Shown here: positions 8,841 through 20,382 of the stretch, piece by piece
How positions within the stretch are numbered: position 1 is the stretch's first letter
Layout: each line of letters begins with the position of its first letter
Assembly (NCBI RefSeq): GCF_002209535.1
Contig: NZ_NJIG01000014.1
Span: forward strand, 85,905-149,904
Reading direction: 5' to 3'
From: Achromobacter marplatensis
Lineage (GTDB): Bacteria; Pseudomonadota; Gammaproteobacteria; Burkholderiales; Burkholderiaceae_B
DNA: 64,000 bases
Translations under genes and position numbers: made by a program
The notes under the pieces: generated by a model
What the model saw: the letters and a program-made list of their open reading frames with translations, nothing else
Databases searched by the model: none
Told to the model about the DNA's origin: nothing

Positions 8841-9650
8841 ATGCCTAGTTTTCAACGCGGTTGGAATTCATCTTCGCCGTCTTCATTTGGTATACGTGCA
8901 GGCGCTGGCCTGGCGGTTGTCGCGCTTCATGCGGCAGTGATCGGTGCCATTTTCATGGCTCCTGCGAATCGTCCTGAACTGGAGGAGCCCGAGGCCGTCA
9001 TGGTCAGTCTGGTGGATGCGCCCATCCCGCAGATCGCGAAGGCTGAACCCACCCCGGAAGTGCCGCAGCCGGTAGTCGAACCGCCGCCGGAGCCGCAACC
9101 CGAGATCGAGCCGGAACCCGAGCCCGAACCCGAGTTGAAGCCCGAGCCCGAACCGGAACCCGAGCCGGTGGTCGAGAAGCCGCCGATGCCGGCCCCCAAG
9201 CCCAAACCGAAGCCCAAACCCAAGCCCCAGCCCAAGCCCCAGCCCAAGCAGGAAGTCAAACCCGAGCCCAAGCCCGAGACGCCGCCTCCGCAGACGCCGC
9301 CCGCTGGCGCGACGGATGGCGCGCAGGCCTCGCAGAGCCCGCAGCAAGGGCCCCCGCCTGACCAGCCGATCCTGGTGTCGAGCATCGAATTCCAGGGGGC
9401 GCGCCCCATGCCCGTCTACCCGCAGGCCTCGCGCCGCATGCGGGAGGAGGGGCGGGTGTTGGTGTTGGTGGAAATCAATACGCAGGGCCTGGTGGACCGC
9501 GCCGCGATCGACACGTCATCGGGTTTCCCGAGGCTGGACGAATCGGCACTGACCGCCGCCCGCAAGGCCAAGTTCAAGCCCTATACCCGTAACGGCGTGG
9601 CCTATCCCGCCAAAGCCAAAATTCCGTTCGATTTCGTAATGAGGAACTGA
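8841..9650 (+). CDS. tonB: Energy transducer TonB
   Basis: 269 aa inner-membrane-anchored periplasmic protein that passes proton-motive energy to outer-membrane siderophore receptors. One N-terminal membrane helix ([20 protein letters not shown], residues 21-40) is followed by a long proline spacer with runs of EPEPEPE and KPKPKPKP (about residues 78-150). The C-terminal TonB domain has the characteristic [20 protein letters not shown] and ends IPFDFVMRN. It is first in tonB-exbB-exbD. A Fur palindrome at 8723 predicts iron repression. Confidence 0.95.
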   Translation: MPSFQRGWNSSSPSSFGIRAGAGLAVVALHAAVIGAIFMAPANRPELEEPEAVMVSLVDAPIPQIAKAEPTPEVPQPVVEPPPEPQPEIEPEPEPEPELKPEPEPEPEPVVEKPPMPAPKPKPKPKPKPQPKPQPKQEVKPEPKPETPPPQTPPAGATDGAQASQSPQQGPPPDQPILVSSIEFQGARPMPVYPQASRRMREEGRVLVLVEINTQGLVDRAAIDTSSGFPRLDESALTAARKAKFKPYTRNGVAYPAKAKIPFDFVMRN

Positions 9651-9651
9651 G

Positions 9652-10592
9652 ATGTCCAACGCACTGCATAGCGCCACCCTGGTGGCGCAGGCGACCACCA
9701 GCCCGGCAGCGCCGGCTGCTGCCGGCGCCGCTGCGCCCGCAGCCCAACAAGCTGCTACCGCCGCTGGCGGTGTCGCCCAGCAATCGGCAGACGCGCTGCA
9801 CGGCGCCGCCGCCGCGCTGCCGTCGCTGCCGCCGGCCCCGGCCGTGCCCGACATGGGCTTCCTGCACTTTGTCGCGCAGAGCGACTTCGTGGGCAAGAGC
9901 CTGTTCATCATCCTGATCCTGATGTCGCTGGTGACCTGGTACCTGATCCTGGTCAAGGCCGCCAGCAACGTCAGCATGCGCAAGCGTTCGGCCGACTTCC
10001 TGAACAAGTTCTGGAACGCCAGCTCGCTGGAGCAGGTCGAGCACGAAATCAGCACGCACGGCGCGCGCGATCCGTTCTCGCACCTGGCCAGCCACGCCAT
10101 GCACGCGCAGGCGCACCACAACAAGTTCGGCGCGACCAAGCTGGAAGAGTCGGGCAGCAATTCCGATTTCGTCACGCGCACCATGCGCAAGGTCATTGAC
10201 GAAGAGACCGCCAAGCTGGAAAACGGCCTGACGGTGCTGGCGTCGGTGGGTTCGACCGCCCCGTTCGTCGGCCTGTTCGGCACGGTGTGGGGCGTGTACC
10301 ACGCCCTGGTGGGCATCGGCCTGTCCGACGGCGTGACCATCAACCGCATCGCCGGTCCGGTGGGCGAAGCCCTGATCATGACGGGCCTGGGCCTGGCCGT
10401 GGCCATTCCCGCGGTGCTGGCTTACAACACCTTCGTGCGCAACAACCGCGTGTTCCTGTCGCGGCTGGATGCGTTTGCCCATGACCTGTTCGCGTTCCTG
10501 ACCACCGGCCAGCAAGTGTCGCTGTCCGACGGCAAGGTGCGCGCGCTGCGCCGCCAGAGCAGCAATGGCGCCGCGGCTCAACGCGGGAGTGA

Positions 10593-10596
<4 letters not shown>
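9652..10596 (+). CDS. exbB: ExbB proton-channel subunit (MotA/TolQ/ExbB family)
   Basis: 314 aa membrane subunit of the ExbBD motor that energises TonB. A long Ala/Pro-rich N-terminal extension (residues 1-65) precedes the first membrane helix (SLFIILILMSLVTWYLILV). The conserved GLTVLASVGSTAPFVGLFGTVWG and AGPVGEALIMTGLGLAVAIPAVLAYN helices are present. The ATG follows the tonB stop directly, and the 3' end overlaps exbD by four bases (ATGA), so expression is coupled. Confidence 0.95.
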
Positions 10597-11102
<506 letters not shown>

Positions 11103-11116
11103 ACGGATCCTGAGGG

Positions 11117-11148
11117 AAAGGGGCGCATTTCGCGCCCCTTTTTTTTCG
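11117..11148 (+). terminator. Rho-independent terminator of tonB-exbB-exbD
   Basis: AGGGGCGC pairs with GCGCCCCT around ATTTC and is followed by eight T. It separates the TonB operon from the two-component genes. Confidence 0.9.
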
Positions 11149-11168
11149 GATCGCGCTAGAATCGCGGC

Positions 11169-11840
11169 ATGCGAGTACTGGTAATCGAAGACGACACCAC
11201 CCTGGGCCACGCGCTCCAGGAATTCCTGGCCGACCAGGGTTATGCGGTCGACTGGCTGACTGAAGGCGACCGTGTCCTGGGCGCTTTGGCAGGCCAGCCG
11301 TATGACCTGATGCTGCTCGACCTCAATCTGCCCGGCATGAGCGGGCTTGACGTGTTGCGGCAACTGCGCCAGGACGGCAATCAGGTTCCGGTGCTGATCC
11401 TCACGGCGCGCGACGGCATCGAAGACCGCGTCGCAGGCCTGGATGCCGGCGCCGACGACTACGTCACCAAACCTTTCGAATTGCCCGAGCTGGCCGCGCG
11501 CGTGCGCGCCTTCGGCCGCCGCCGCGCCGGTCAGGCGCAGCCGCTGATCGAAGTCGGCCCCCTGGTGTTCGACACGGTCGGCCGCGAAGTTCGCGCCAAT
11601 GGTCAGCGCCTGTCGCTGTCCGTGCGTGAGCTCTCCGTGCTGGAGATGCTGATGGCCCGCGTGGGCCGCGTCGTGACCAAGCGCCAGATCGTCAATTCGT
11701 TGTCCGCCTGGGACGCCGATTTCAGCGAAAACGCCGTCGAAGTGTATGTGTACCGCCTGCGCAAGCGCCTGGAAGGCACGGGCGCCAGCATCCAGACGGT
11801 GCGTGGCTTCGGCTACATGCTGGATGTGGAAACGGCCTGA
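11169..11840 (+). CDS. OmpR/PhoB-family response regulator
   Basis: 223 aa response regulator. The receiver domain (1-115) has the acidic pocket EDD (7-9), the phospho-acceptor Asp in LMLLDLNLPGMSG (about residue 51) and the Lys in DDYVTKPFELPEL. The C-terminal winged helix (130-220) ends in the recognition helix NAVEVYVYRLRKRLEGTG and the wing IQTVRGFGYML. The closest-looking group is QseB/TctD. The sensor kinase gene follows 66 bases later. Targets are not identifiable from the window, though kup is translationally coupled to the kinase. Confidence 0.93.
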   Translation: MRVLVIEDDTTLGHALQEFLADQGYAVDWLTEGDRVLGALAGQPYDLMLLDLNLPGMSGLDVLRQLRQDGNQVPVLILTARDGIEDRVAGLDAGADDYVTKPFELPELAARVRAFGRRRAGQAQPLIEVGPLVFDTVGREVRANGQRLSLSVRELSVLEMLMARVGRVVTKRQIVNSLSAWDADFSENAVEVYVYRLRKRLEGTGASIQTVRGFGYMLDVETA

Positions 11841-11906
11841 CGGGCCGGTCGCGGCCGGCATGCTCCGGCTGCGCGCTGCCATCCGCTCAAGCGAGGGTAT
11901 CGCGTC

Positions 11907-13022
11907 ATGACGCAGGAACGCACTCCTTCCGCTCTTCCGGCAGCACGTCCCATGCTCCCTTCACGCTCGCTGGCGCGGCATCTGGTGATACGCCTGATGC
12001 CGCCGATCCTGCTGCTGGTCCTGCTGGACCTGGCTGCAACCTGGGTCATCACCCACAAGATCGACATGTCGCTCTGGATGCTGGAGGATTTCTTCTGGCT
12101 GATGGTGGTGGGACAGGTGGCGCTGATCGCCTTGTTCACCTGGGTAGTGGTGCAGGGCGTGCGGTCCGGACTGCGGTCCGTGAACCACTTGTCCGAAGAG
12201 ATCCGCCAGCGTTCAATTGACGACATGCAGCCGCTGGAAGTGGCGGGCGTGCCGGTGGAGATCGAACCGCTGGTGACCCACACCAATGACCTTCTGCTGC
12301 GGCTGGACGCCTCGCTGGCGGCGCAGCGCCGCTTCATCGGGCATGCCGCCCACCAGTTGCGCACCCCCTTATCGGGCCTGAGGCTTGAATCCGAGCTGAT
12401 GCTGGCCCGACCCTTGCCTGACGACGTGCGGGCCCGTGCCGAGCGCATCAAGGCCGTCAGCGACCGCATGATTCGGCTGGGCCAGCAGCTGCTGGTGCTG
12501 GCGCGCGCCGACCCCAATGCCCGTCCCCAGGACAGCTTTGTGCGCATCGACCTGTGCGAATGGGTGCGGGTGCACGGCGCCGAGTGGTTTCCCCGGGTGC
12601 GCGAGGCGCGGTACGAGCTGGACCTGGTGGCGCCCGACGCGCCCATCTGGATCGATGCCGACCCCTTGCTGCTGGCCGAACTGCTGAGCAACCTGATCGA
12701 CAACGCCCTGCGCTACGGCAACGAGACCGGCCGCATTACGCTGATCGTGGGCGCCAATCCCCCGTCCCTGACGGTCGAGGACGACGGGCCGGGCATTCCC
12801 CCCGACGAGCGTGACCGCGTGTTCGAGGCTTTCTACCGGTCGCCGACCGCGACGGCCGGCGGCTCGGGCCTGGGTCTGGCGATCGTGCGCGAGATCGCGC
12901 ACGCGCACGGCGCCTGGTGGAAGCTGACCAGCCGTCCCGATTTTTCCGGCACACGGCTGTCCGTCGTGTTCCCCGGCCCCCGCAAAGGGGCCCAACTTAC
13001 TCGTCAAGAACCCACATCATGA
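11907..13022 (+). CDS. Sensor histidine kinase, TctE/QseC-like
   Basis: 371 aa membrane histidine kinase. Two N-terminal helices (about 27-50 and 62-87) enclose a very short periplasmic loop of about ten residues, so external ligand sensing looks limited. The phospho-acceptor His is in the H-box FIGHAAHQLRTPLSG. The ATP-binding domain shows the N-box NLIDNALRYGN, the G1 box VEDDGPGIPPDER, and the G2 box GGSGLGLAIV. It is partner to the regulator upstream. The stop overlaps the kup start by four bases (ATGA), which ties kup translation to this gene. Confidence 0.92.
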   Translation: MTQERTPSALPAARPMLPSRSLARHLVIRLMPPILLLVLLDLAATWVITHKIDMSLWMLEDFFWLMVVGQVALIALFTWVVVQGVRSGLRSVNHLSEEIRQRSIDDMQPLEVAGVPVEIEPLVTHTNDLLLRLDASLAAQRRFIGHAAHQLRTPLSGLRLESELMLARPLPDDVRARAERIKAVSDRMIRLGQQLLVLARADPNARPQDSFVRIDLCEWVRVHGAEWFPRVREARYELDLVAPDAPIWIDADPLLLAELLSNLIDNALRYGNETGRITLIVGANPPSLTVEDDGPGIPPDERDRVFEAFYRSPTATAGGSGLGLAIVREIAHAHGAWWKLTSRPDFSGTRLSVVFPGPRKGAQLTRQEPTS

Positions 13023-14947
13023 GCCAAGCCACGGCTGGTGTTCCTTCATCGCCCGGGGCGCATGCGGGAGGCGCGCACGCGCCCTCGTCGCGCGCGGCGC
13101 TCATCATGGGCGCGCTGGGCGTGGTGTATGGCGACATCGGCACCAGCCCGCTGTACACCCTGCGCGCCTGCTTGACGGGCCTGAGCGTGCATACCGACCT
13201 GGAGCCGGCGCATCTGCTGGGCGTGCTGTCCATCCTGTTCTGGATGCTGATGGTGGTGGTGTCCCTGAAGTACGTGACGCTGGTGCTGCGCGCCGACAAC
13301 CGCGGCGAAGGCGGTACGCTGGCGCTGCTGGAATTGGCGGTGCGCAATCGTGAAGGCAAGATGCGCTGGGTGCTGATCGTGCTGGGCATTTTTGGCGCGG
13401 CGCTGTTCTATGGCGACAGCATGATCACGCCCGCGATCTCCGTGCTGTCGGCACTGGAAGGCATCGGGATCGTGTCGCACACGCTGGACCGGTGGGTGGT
13501 GCCGATCGCGCTGGTGGTGCTGGTGGCGCTGTTTGCGATCCAGTCGCATGGCACGGGCGTGATGGGCAAGCTGTTCGGTCCGGTGATGCTGGTGTGGTTC
13601 GGCACGCTGGCCGCACTGGGCGCCTGGCAGATCTGGCAGACGCCGGAAGTGCTGTCGGCCTTGAATCCGATGTGGGGCCTGCGCTTCATCGTGGAATTCC
13701 CGCTGATCAGTTTCGTGCTGCTGGGGGCGGTGGTGCTGGCGCTGACCGGCGCCGAGGCGCTCTACGCCGACATGGGCCACTTCGGCCGCCCGGCGATCCG
13801 CAGCGCCTGGTTCAGCATGGTGCTGCCGGCGCTGACGCTGTGCTATTTCGGCCAGGGCGCGCTGCTGCTGCGCGACCCCACGGCGATCCGCAACCCGTTC
13901 TTCATGATGGCGCCTGAGTGGGGCCTGGCGCCGCTGGTGGCGCTGGCCACCATCGCGACGATCGTGGCATCGCAGGCGGTGATCTCCGGCGCCTATTCGG
14001 TGACGCGCCAGGCGGTGCAATTGGGCTTCTGGCCGCGCATGCAGATCCTGCATACGTCGGCGGTGGAAAAAGGGCAGATCTACTTGCCGCAGGTCAATGC
14101 GCTGCTGCTGTGCGCGGTGCTGGTGCTGGTGCTGCTGTTCCGCAATTCGGACAACCTGGCCGCCGCCTACGGCTTTGCGGTGACGGGCACGATGCTGACG
14201 ACGTCGGTGTTGGCCTTCGCAGTGCTGCCGCGCGGCTCCACGGGCGTCAAGCGCATGCTGTGGTTTACGGTGCTGGGCTTTTTGCTGCTGTTCGACGTGC
14301 TGCTGTTTTCGGCCAACGTGTTCAAGATTCATGAGGGCGGCTGGCTGCCGCTGCTGGTGGCGATCGTGGTGTTCACGCTGATGATGACGTGGCGCCGCGG
14401 CCGGCATCTGCTGTCGGACATGCAGCATCGCGACCGGCAGCCGCTCAAGGAATTCATGGAACAGCTGGAAGCGTATCCGCCGTCGCGGGTGCCGGGCACG
14501 GCGATCTTCATGACGATGAATTCGGGCAACGTGCCGCCGGCACTGCTGCATAACCTGAAGCACAACAAGGTGCTGCACGACCATGTGCTGTTCCTGACGA
14601 TTCTGGTGGCGGATGTGCCGTATATCTCGCCGGAAGAGCGTTTCGTGGTGAAGAAGCTGAGCGCGTCCAGTTGGACGGCGACGATCAACTACGGGTTCAA
14701 GGAAGATCCGGACGTGCCGGAGGCGTTGCGGCTGGTGGCCGAGGCGTATCCCGAGCTGGATCTGGAACCGATGCGCACGTCTTACTTCCTGTCGCGGCAG
14801 ACGGTAGTGGCAGCCAGGAAGCCGGCGTTGTGGCGATGGAGAAGGGCGGTGTTTTCGTTCATGGCCCGGAATTCGACGCGGAGTACCAAGTTTTTCAAGA
14901 TTCCGGCGAATCGGGTGGTGGAGATGGGGATGCAGGTGGAGTTGTAG
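13019..14947 (+). CDS. kup: Kup-type potassium transporter
   Basis: 642 aa low-affinity K+/H+ symporter of the KUP/HAK family with about 12 membrane helices. The family start GALGVVYGDIGTSPLYTLR is at about residues 30-48. GDSMITPAISVLSALEGI and GAEALYADMGHFGRPAIR also match. A hydrophilic C-terminal domain covers roughly the last 170 residues. I use the ATG at 13019, which overlaps the kinase stop (ATGA). An earlier in-frame ATG lies deep inside the kinase gene. Followed, 37 bases after the stop, by repeat copy A. Confidence 0.95.
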   Translation: MSQATAGVPSSPGAHAGGAHAPSSRAALIMGALGVVYGDIGTSPLYTLRACLTGLSVHTDLEPAHLLGVLSILFWMLMVVVSLKYVTLVLRADNRGEGGTLALLELAVRNREGKMRWVLIVLGIFGAALFYGDSMITPAISVLSALEGIGIVSHTLDRWVVPIALVVLVALFAIQSHGTGVMGKLFGPVMLVWFGTLAALGAWQIWQTPEVLSALNPMWGLRFIVEFPLISFVLLGAVVLALTGAEALYADMGHFGRPAIRSAWFSMVLPALTLCYFGQGALLLRDPTAIRNPFFMMAPEWGLAPLVALATIATIVASQAVISGAYSVTRQAVQLGFWPRMQILHTSAVEKGQIYLPQVNALLLCAVLVLVLLFRNSDNLAAAYGFAVTGTMLTTSVLAFAVLPRGSTGVKRMLWFTVLGFLLLFDVLLFSANVFKIHEGGWLPLLVAIVVFTLMMTWRRGRHLLSDMQHRDRQPLKEFMEQLEAYPPSRVPGTAIFMTMNSGNVPPALLHNLKHNKVLHDHVLFLTILVADVPYISPEERFVVKKLSASSWTATINYGFKEDPDVPEALRLVAEAYPELDLEPMRTSYFLSRQTVVAARKPALWRWRRAVFSFMARNSTRSTKFFKIPANRVVEMGMQVEL

Positions 14948-14984
14948 TCTTTTTTTTCTGCTGGGCGTTGTTGGTTCTTAAGAC

Positions 14985-15393
14985 GCCCGGCCTGACGGCG
15001 GCGCGGCAAGCGCGGGTCAACGATTGCGGTCCGGAGCCTTCGCTCCGGACTCCCCCGTCGTCATCTTCGTCACTGCCGCTGGCAGTTCCTTCAGATTCCC
15101 TCGGGCTTATCGACTCCCCGTGCTTGCCGCGCCGCCGCCTGGCCGGGCTTTGGTGGTTGGAACCTGACGTCGGCCGGGGCGGGTGGGGTGCTTGGGGTTC
15201 TGGGCTACAAGTGGGTGGTGGTGGAGGGTCTTGCGGGGCCCGCGCCAGGCCGGCCGCGCGGGCGGCCTTTTGGCGCTTACGCGGTGTCTTGCGTCTAGGT
15301 GGGGGCGCTTCGCGAATGCGTGGGACCGTAGGATGGGTGGAGCGCGGGGAAACTCTCCGCCATTGGTCAGGTGCCCAACGCGCGCAACCCATC
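14985..15393 (+). repeat. Composite structured repeat, copy A (type I)
   Basis: This fills the 568-base gap between kup and argG. Outer arms 14985-15011 and 15122-15148 pair at 25 of 27 positions. Between them lie hairpin 1 (GTCCGGAG 15029-15036 with CTCCGGAC 15043-15050), the conserved block CCCGTCGTCATCTTCGT, hairpin 2 (ACTGCC 15072-15077 with GGCAGT 15081-15086), and the block CCTTCAGATTCCCTCGGGC. A linker with TGACGT and GGTGCTTGGGGTTC leads to module 2 (about 15190-15296, with the 16-base hairpin GGCCGCGCGGGCGGCC). Module 3 runs from GATGGGT (15332-15338) to ACCCATC (15387-15393). No credible coding frame is present. Function unknown. Confidence 0.85.
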
Positions 15394-15467
15394 AAGCTGC
15401 CGTCACCCCACGACGATTCCCCAACGAATCATCAGATTGCGCCGGCGCCGCCACGACGCCCACACAA

Positions 15468-15503
15468 TAAAAAAGCCCCTCGGGTTCGCCGAGGGGCTTT
15501 TTT
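15468..15503. terminator. Bidirectional terminator between kup region and argG
   Basis: AAAAGCCCCTCGG pairs with CCGAGGGGCTTTT around GTTCG and is followed by T on both strands. It sits 13 bases past the argG stop and faces the kup side as well. Confidence 0.9.
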
Positions 15504-15515
15504 CGGGCGGAAGAA

Positions 15516-17866
<2,351 letters not shown>

Positions 17867-17882
17867 CGGATATTTGGTTTAT

Positions 17883-17906
17883 CTATATCTGAAATCAAAG
17901 ATATAG
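17883..17906. promoter_or_regulatory. LysR operator in the divergent promoter region
   Basis: CTATATCT (17883-17890) and AGATATAG (17899-17906) are perfect inverted arms around GAAATCAA. The motif contains the T-N11-A pattern of LysR binding sites and sits 17 bases from the regulator start codon and 57 bases before the operon start codon. Confidence 0.7.
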
Positions 17907-17962
17907 CATTGTTTGGCAGCCCGCAATCCGGGACGATGTCGTTTTCCCCGCAGGAACCGCCC

Positions 17963-18829
17963 GTGCCTGATTGCCGTCCCCCGCTTGCGTCACCCTCCCG
18001 CCCTCGCCACGCCTTGCCGCCTGGCGCTTGCGACACGCATTGCCACGTCTTCGGACCGGGCGACGTGTTTCCGTACGCCGAGGGCCGGTCCTATACGCCG
18101 CCCGATGCGCCGTACGCGAAGATGGCAGCGTTGCACGCCCATCTGGGCGTGGAGCGGGCCGTGGTGGTGCAGGCCAACTGCCATGGGGCCGACCACAGCG
18201 CCTTGCTGGATGCGCTGGCCCGAAGCGGCGGCCGCTACCGCGGCGTGGGGTTGCTGGGCGCGGATGTCACGGCGGCCAGCGTGAAGCAATTGCATGACGG
18301 CGGCGTGCGCGCCGCACGGTTCAATTTCGTGCCGCATCTGGGCGGTGCACCTGAACCGGCGGTGTTCGACCACGTCGTGTCCCTGATCGCGCCGCTGGGC
18401 TGGCACCTGTGCCTGCATGTGGACGGGGCGATGCTGCCGGACCTGTTGCCGCGGCTGCTGGCGCTGCCGGTGCCGTTCGTCGTGGACCACATGGGCCGGC
18501 TGAAGGCGGCCGACGGATTGGATTCGCCCGCGATGCGCGCGTTGCTGAGCCTGGCCGACGTGCCGCAGGCCTGGGTCAAGGTGTCGGGCATCGACCGCAT
18601 CGCTTCCGGCCAGCGTCCGTTCGCCGAAGGCATCCCGTTCGTGCGCGCGCTGGTTGAGGCCATGCCGGACCGCACCTTGTGGGGCACCGATTGGCCGCAC
18701 CCGAACGTCGCGGGCGACATGCCCGACGATGGCGAACTGGTGGACACGTTCTTTGACGCGTGTCCCGATGCCGCGCTGCGCCAGCGCGTGCTGGTGGACA
18801 ACCCGGCGCGGCTGTACGGATTCAAGTAG
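17963..18829 (+). CDS. Amidohydrolase-family lactonase (2-pyrone-4,6-dicarboxylate hydrolase-like)
   Basis: 288 aa TIM-barrel amidohydrolase close to LigI, which hydrolyses 2-pyrone-4,6-dicarboxylate in lignin-aromatic degradation. Metal-site motifs are DTHCHVFGP near the N-terminus, HMGRLK in the middle, and GTDWPHPN near residue 240. The start is uncertain. GTG at 17963 has AGGA seven bases upstream and lies behind the expected LysR promoter. An in-frame ATG at 17936 has no ribosome binding site. First gene of a five-gene operon with a Bug binding protein, a CMD-fold protein, an EthD-like protein and an exported alpha/beta-fold protein. Related lactonases (for example on other cyclic esters) are possible alternatives. 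Confidence 0.78.
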   Translation: MPDCRPPLASPSRPRHALPPGACDTHCHVFGPGDVFPYAEGRSYTPPDAPYAKMAALHAHLGVERAVVVQANCHGADHSALLDALARSGGRYRGVGLLGADVTAASVKQLHDGGVRAARFNFVPHLGGAPEPAVFDHVVSLIAPLGWHLCLHVDGAMLPDLLPRLLALPVPFVVDHMGRLKAADGLDSPAMRALLSLADVPQAWVKVSGIDRIASGQRPFAEGIPFVRALVEAMPDRTLWGTDWPHPNVAGDMPDDGELVDTFFDACPDAALRQRVLVDNPARLYGFK

Positions 18830-18883
18830 ACGGCGCGGCCGTCACGGCAAGCAAAAAAACATTCCATTCAACGAGGAGACACC

Positions 18884-19837
18884 ATGTTCAAGAAAATTCT
18901 CTCGGCCACCGTGCTGGGCCTGGCCGCGTTCGGCGCGGCGCACGCCGACGGCCCCGTCCGCCTGATCATCGCATTCCCGCCCGGCGGTCCGGTGGACCTG
19001 GTGGGGCGCGTGCTGGCCGAGCAGCTGGGCAAAGAGCTCAAGCAGCAGGTCATCGTCGAAAACAAGGCGGGCGCCAACGGCAACATCGCCGCGGCCTATG
19101 TGGCCAAGGCGCCAGGCGATGGCTCGGTGCTGTTCTTGACCAGCGTGGGCGCGGTCGCGATCAGCCCGGCGCTGTACAAGGACCTGCCGTACGATCCGGT
19201 GCGCGACTTTGCACCGGTCTCCAAAGTGGTGAACAACGCCACCGTGTTCGTGGTGAACCCGTCCAATCCGGCCACCGATGCCGCCGACTTCGTGGCGAAG
19301 TCGCAGGCGGCCAAGCAGTCGGTCGCGATCGGCTCGTCGGGCATCGGCAGCATTCCGCACCTGACCATGGAAATGTTTGCCGACGCCAGCAAGGCCAACG
19401 TGCTGCACGTGCCGTACAAGGGCGCCGCGCCCGTCATCAACGACGTGATGGGCAATCAGGTGGCCGGCTTCTTCGGTGACGTGCCGGGCCTGATCGGCCA
19501 CATCCAGGGCGGCAAGCTCAAGCCGCTGGGCATTGCCGCGCCCACCCGCCATCCGTTGCTGCCGGACGTGAAGACGCTGGCCGAGCAGGGCATCCCCGGC
19601 GTGGAATCGAACAACTGGTACGGCATCGTGGCGCCGTCGTCCACGCCGGCGGCCACCGTCGACAAGCTGAACCAGGCGGTGCGTGCCGCCTTGGGCAACG
19701 AGGCCGTGCGCGCCAAGCTGGAGAAGTTCGGCGCCCAGGCCGCGGCCAGCTCGCCGCAGGAACTGGCCGCCTTGATCGCGTCGGACCGCGATAAGTGGAC
19801 GGCGCTGATTCAGCGCAAGAACATCCGCCCGGAGTAA
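18884..19837 (+). CDS. Bug-family tripartite tricarboxylate transporter substrate-binding protein
   Basis: 317 aa periplasmic binding protein of the TctC/Bug family, which is greatly expanded in Bordetella and Achromobacter. It has a signal peptide (MFKKILSATVLGLAAFGAAHA, about 21 residues). The family signature follows: RLIIAFPPGGPVDLVGRVLA, then VENKAGANGNIAAAYVAKA, and later PYKGAAPVINDVMGNQV. No TctA or TctB membrane genes are nearby, so it must use a transporter encoded elsewhere or act as a sensor component. The operon suggests an aromatic- or lactone-type carboxylate ligand. AACGAGGAGA precedes the ATG. Confidence 0.9.
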   Translation: MFKKILSATVLGLAAFGAAHADGPVRLIIAFPPGGPVDLVGRVLAEQLGKELKQQVIVENKAGANGNIAAAYVAKAPGDGSVLFLTSVGAVAISPALYKDLPYDPVRDFAPVSKVVNNATVFVVNPSNPATDAADFVAKSQAAKQSVAIGSSGIGSIPHLTMEMFADASKANVLHVPYKGAAPVINDVMGNQVAGFFGDVPGLIGHIQGGKLKPLGIAAPTRHPLLPDVKTLAEQGIPGVESNNWYGIVAPSSTPAATVDKLNQAVRAALGNEAVRAKLEKFGAQAAASSPQELAALIASDRDKWTALIQRKNIRPE

Positions 19838-19839
19838 GC

Positions 19840-20370
19840 ATGAGCGCAAGCCGAGTCTCGCCCGTCGTACCGGGCACCCGCCCGGCGCTGGCCACGCTGG
19901 AGGCGCGCATCAGCGCCGCGCGCGGCCGGATATCGCCGCTGTACCAGGTGTTGCTGAACAGCCCCGCCGTGGTGGAAGGCTGGGAAGCCATGCTGACCGC
20001 CATCCGCCAGAAGACGTCGCTGGCGCCGCGCCTGCGCGAGCTGATCATCCTGCGAGTGGCGACGTTGAACAACGCGCCCTACGAGTTCGAGGCGCACGTG
20101 CCGCACGCGCTGGCCGGCGGCATGCCGCAGGCGGTGATCGATGCGCTGCGCAGCAACCCGGCGCCGGAGACGGTGCAGGGGTTGGCGCCGGGAGAGGCCG
20201 AGGTGCTGGCGCTGACCGACGCGATGACGCGCGATATCGAGGTGCCCGACGCGGTGTTCGCGCCTTTGCGCGCCCGCTACGACGACACGCAACTGGTGGA
20301 ATTGACGGCGACGGTCGGGGCGTACAACATGGTGTCGCGCTTCCTGGTGGCGTTGCGCGTCGGCCATTGA
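19840..20370 (+). CDS. Carboxymuconolactone decarboxylase-like protein
   Basis: 176 aa protein of the CMD/AhpD fold. It carries RLRELIILRVATLNNAPYEFEAHVPHAL, corresponding to the family core helix, but no cysteine pair, so it is not an AhpD-type peroxidase. Members in catabolic operons act on gamma-carboxymuconolactone or similar compounds. It starts two bases after the stop of the Bug gene and is 12 bases before the next gene. The reaction is inferred from fold and operon only. Confidence 0.8.
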   Translation: MSASRVSPVVPGTRPALATLEARISAARGRISPLYQVLLNSPAVVEGWEAMLTAIRQKTSLAPRLRELIILRVATLNNAPYEFEAHVPHALAGGMPQAVIDALRSNPAPETVQGLAPGEAEVLALTDAMTRDIEVPDAVFAPLRARYDDTQLVELTATVGAYNMVSRFLVALRVGH

Positions 20371-20382
20371 AAGGAGAAGACA

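Noticed and set aside
9100..9300. Short tandem repeats (EPEP/KPKP coding) suggestive of a phase-variable tract.
   Set aside because: The codons vary and the repeat preserves frame. Proline spacers of this kind are normal in TonB.
14990..15400. Peptides such as KTPRKxxKAARAAG appear in open frames of the repeat copies A, B and E.
   Set aside because: They follow from shared nucleotide sequence. Starts, ribosome binding sites and frame length are not conserved, and hairpin arms change in a compensatory way rather than at third codon positions.
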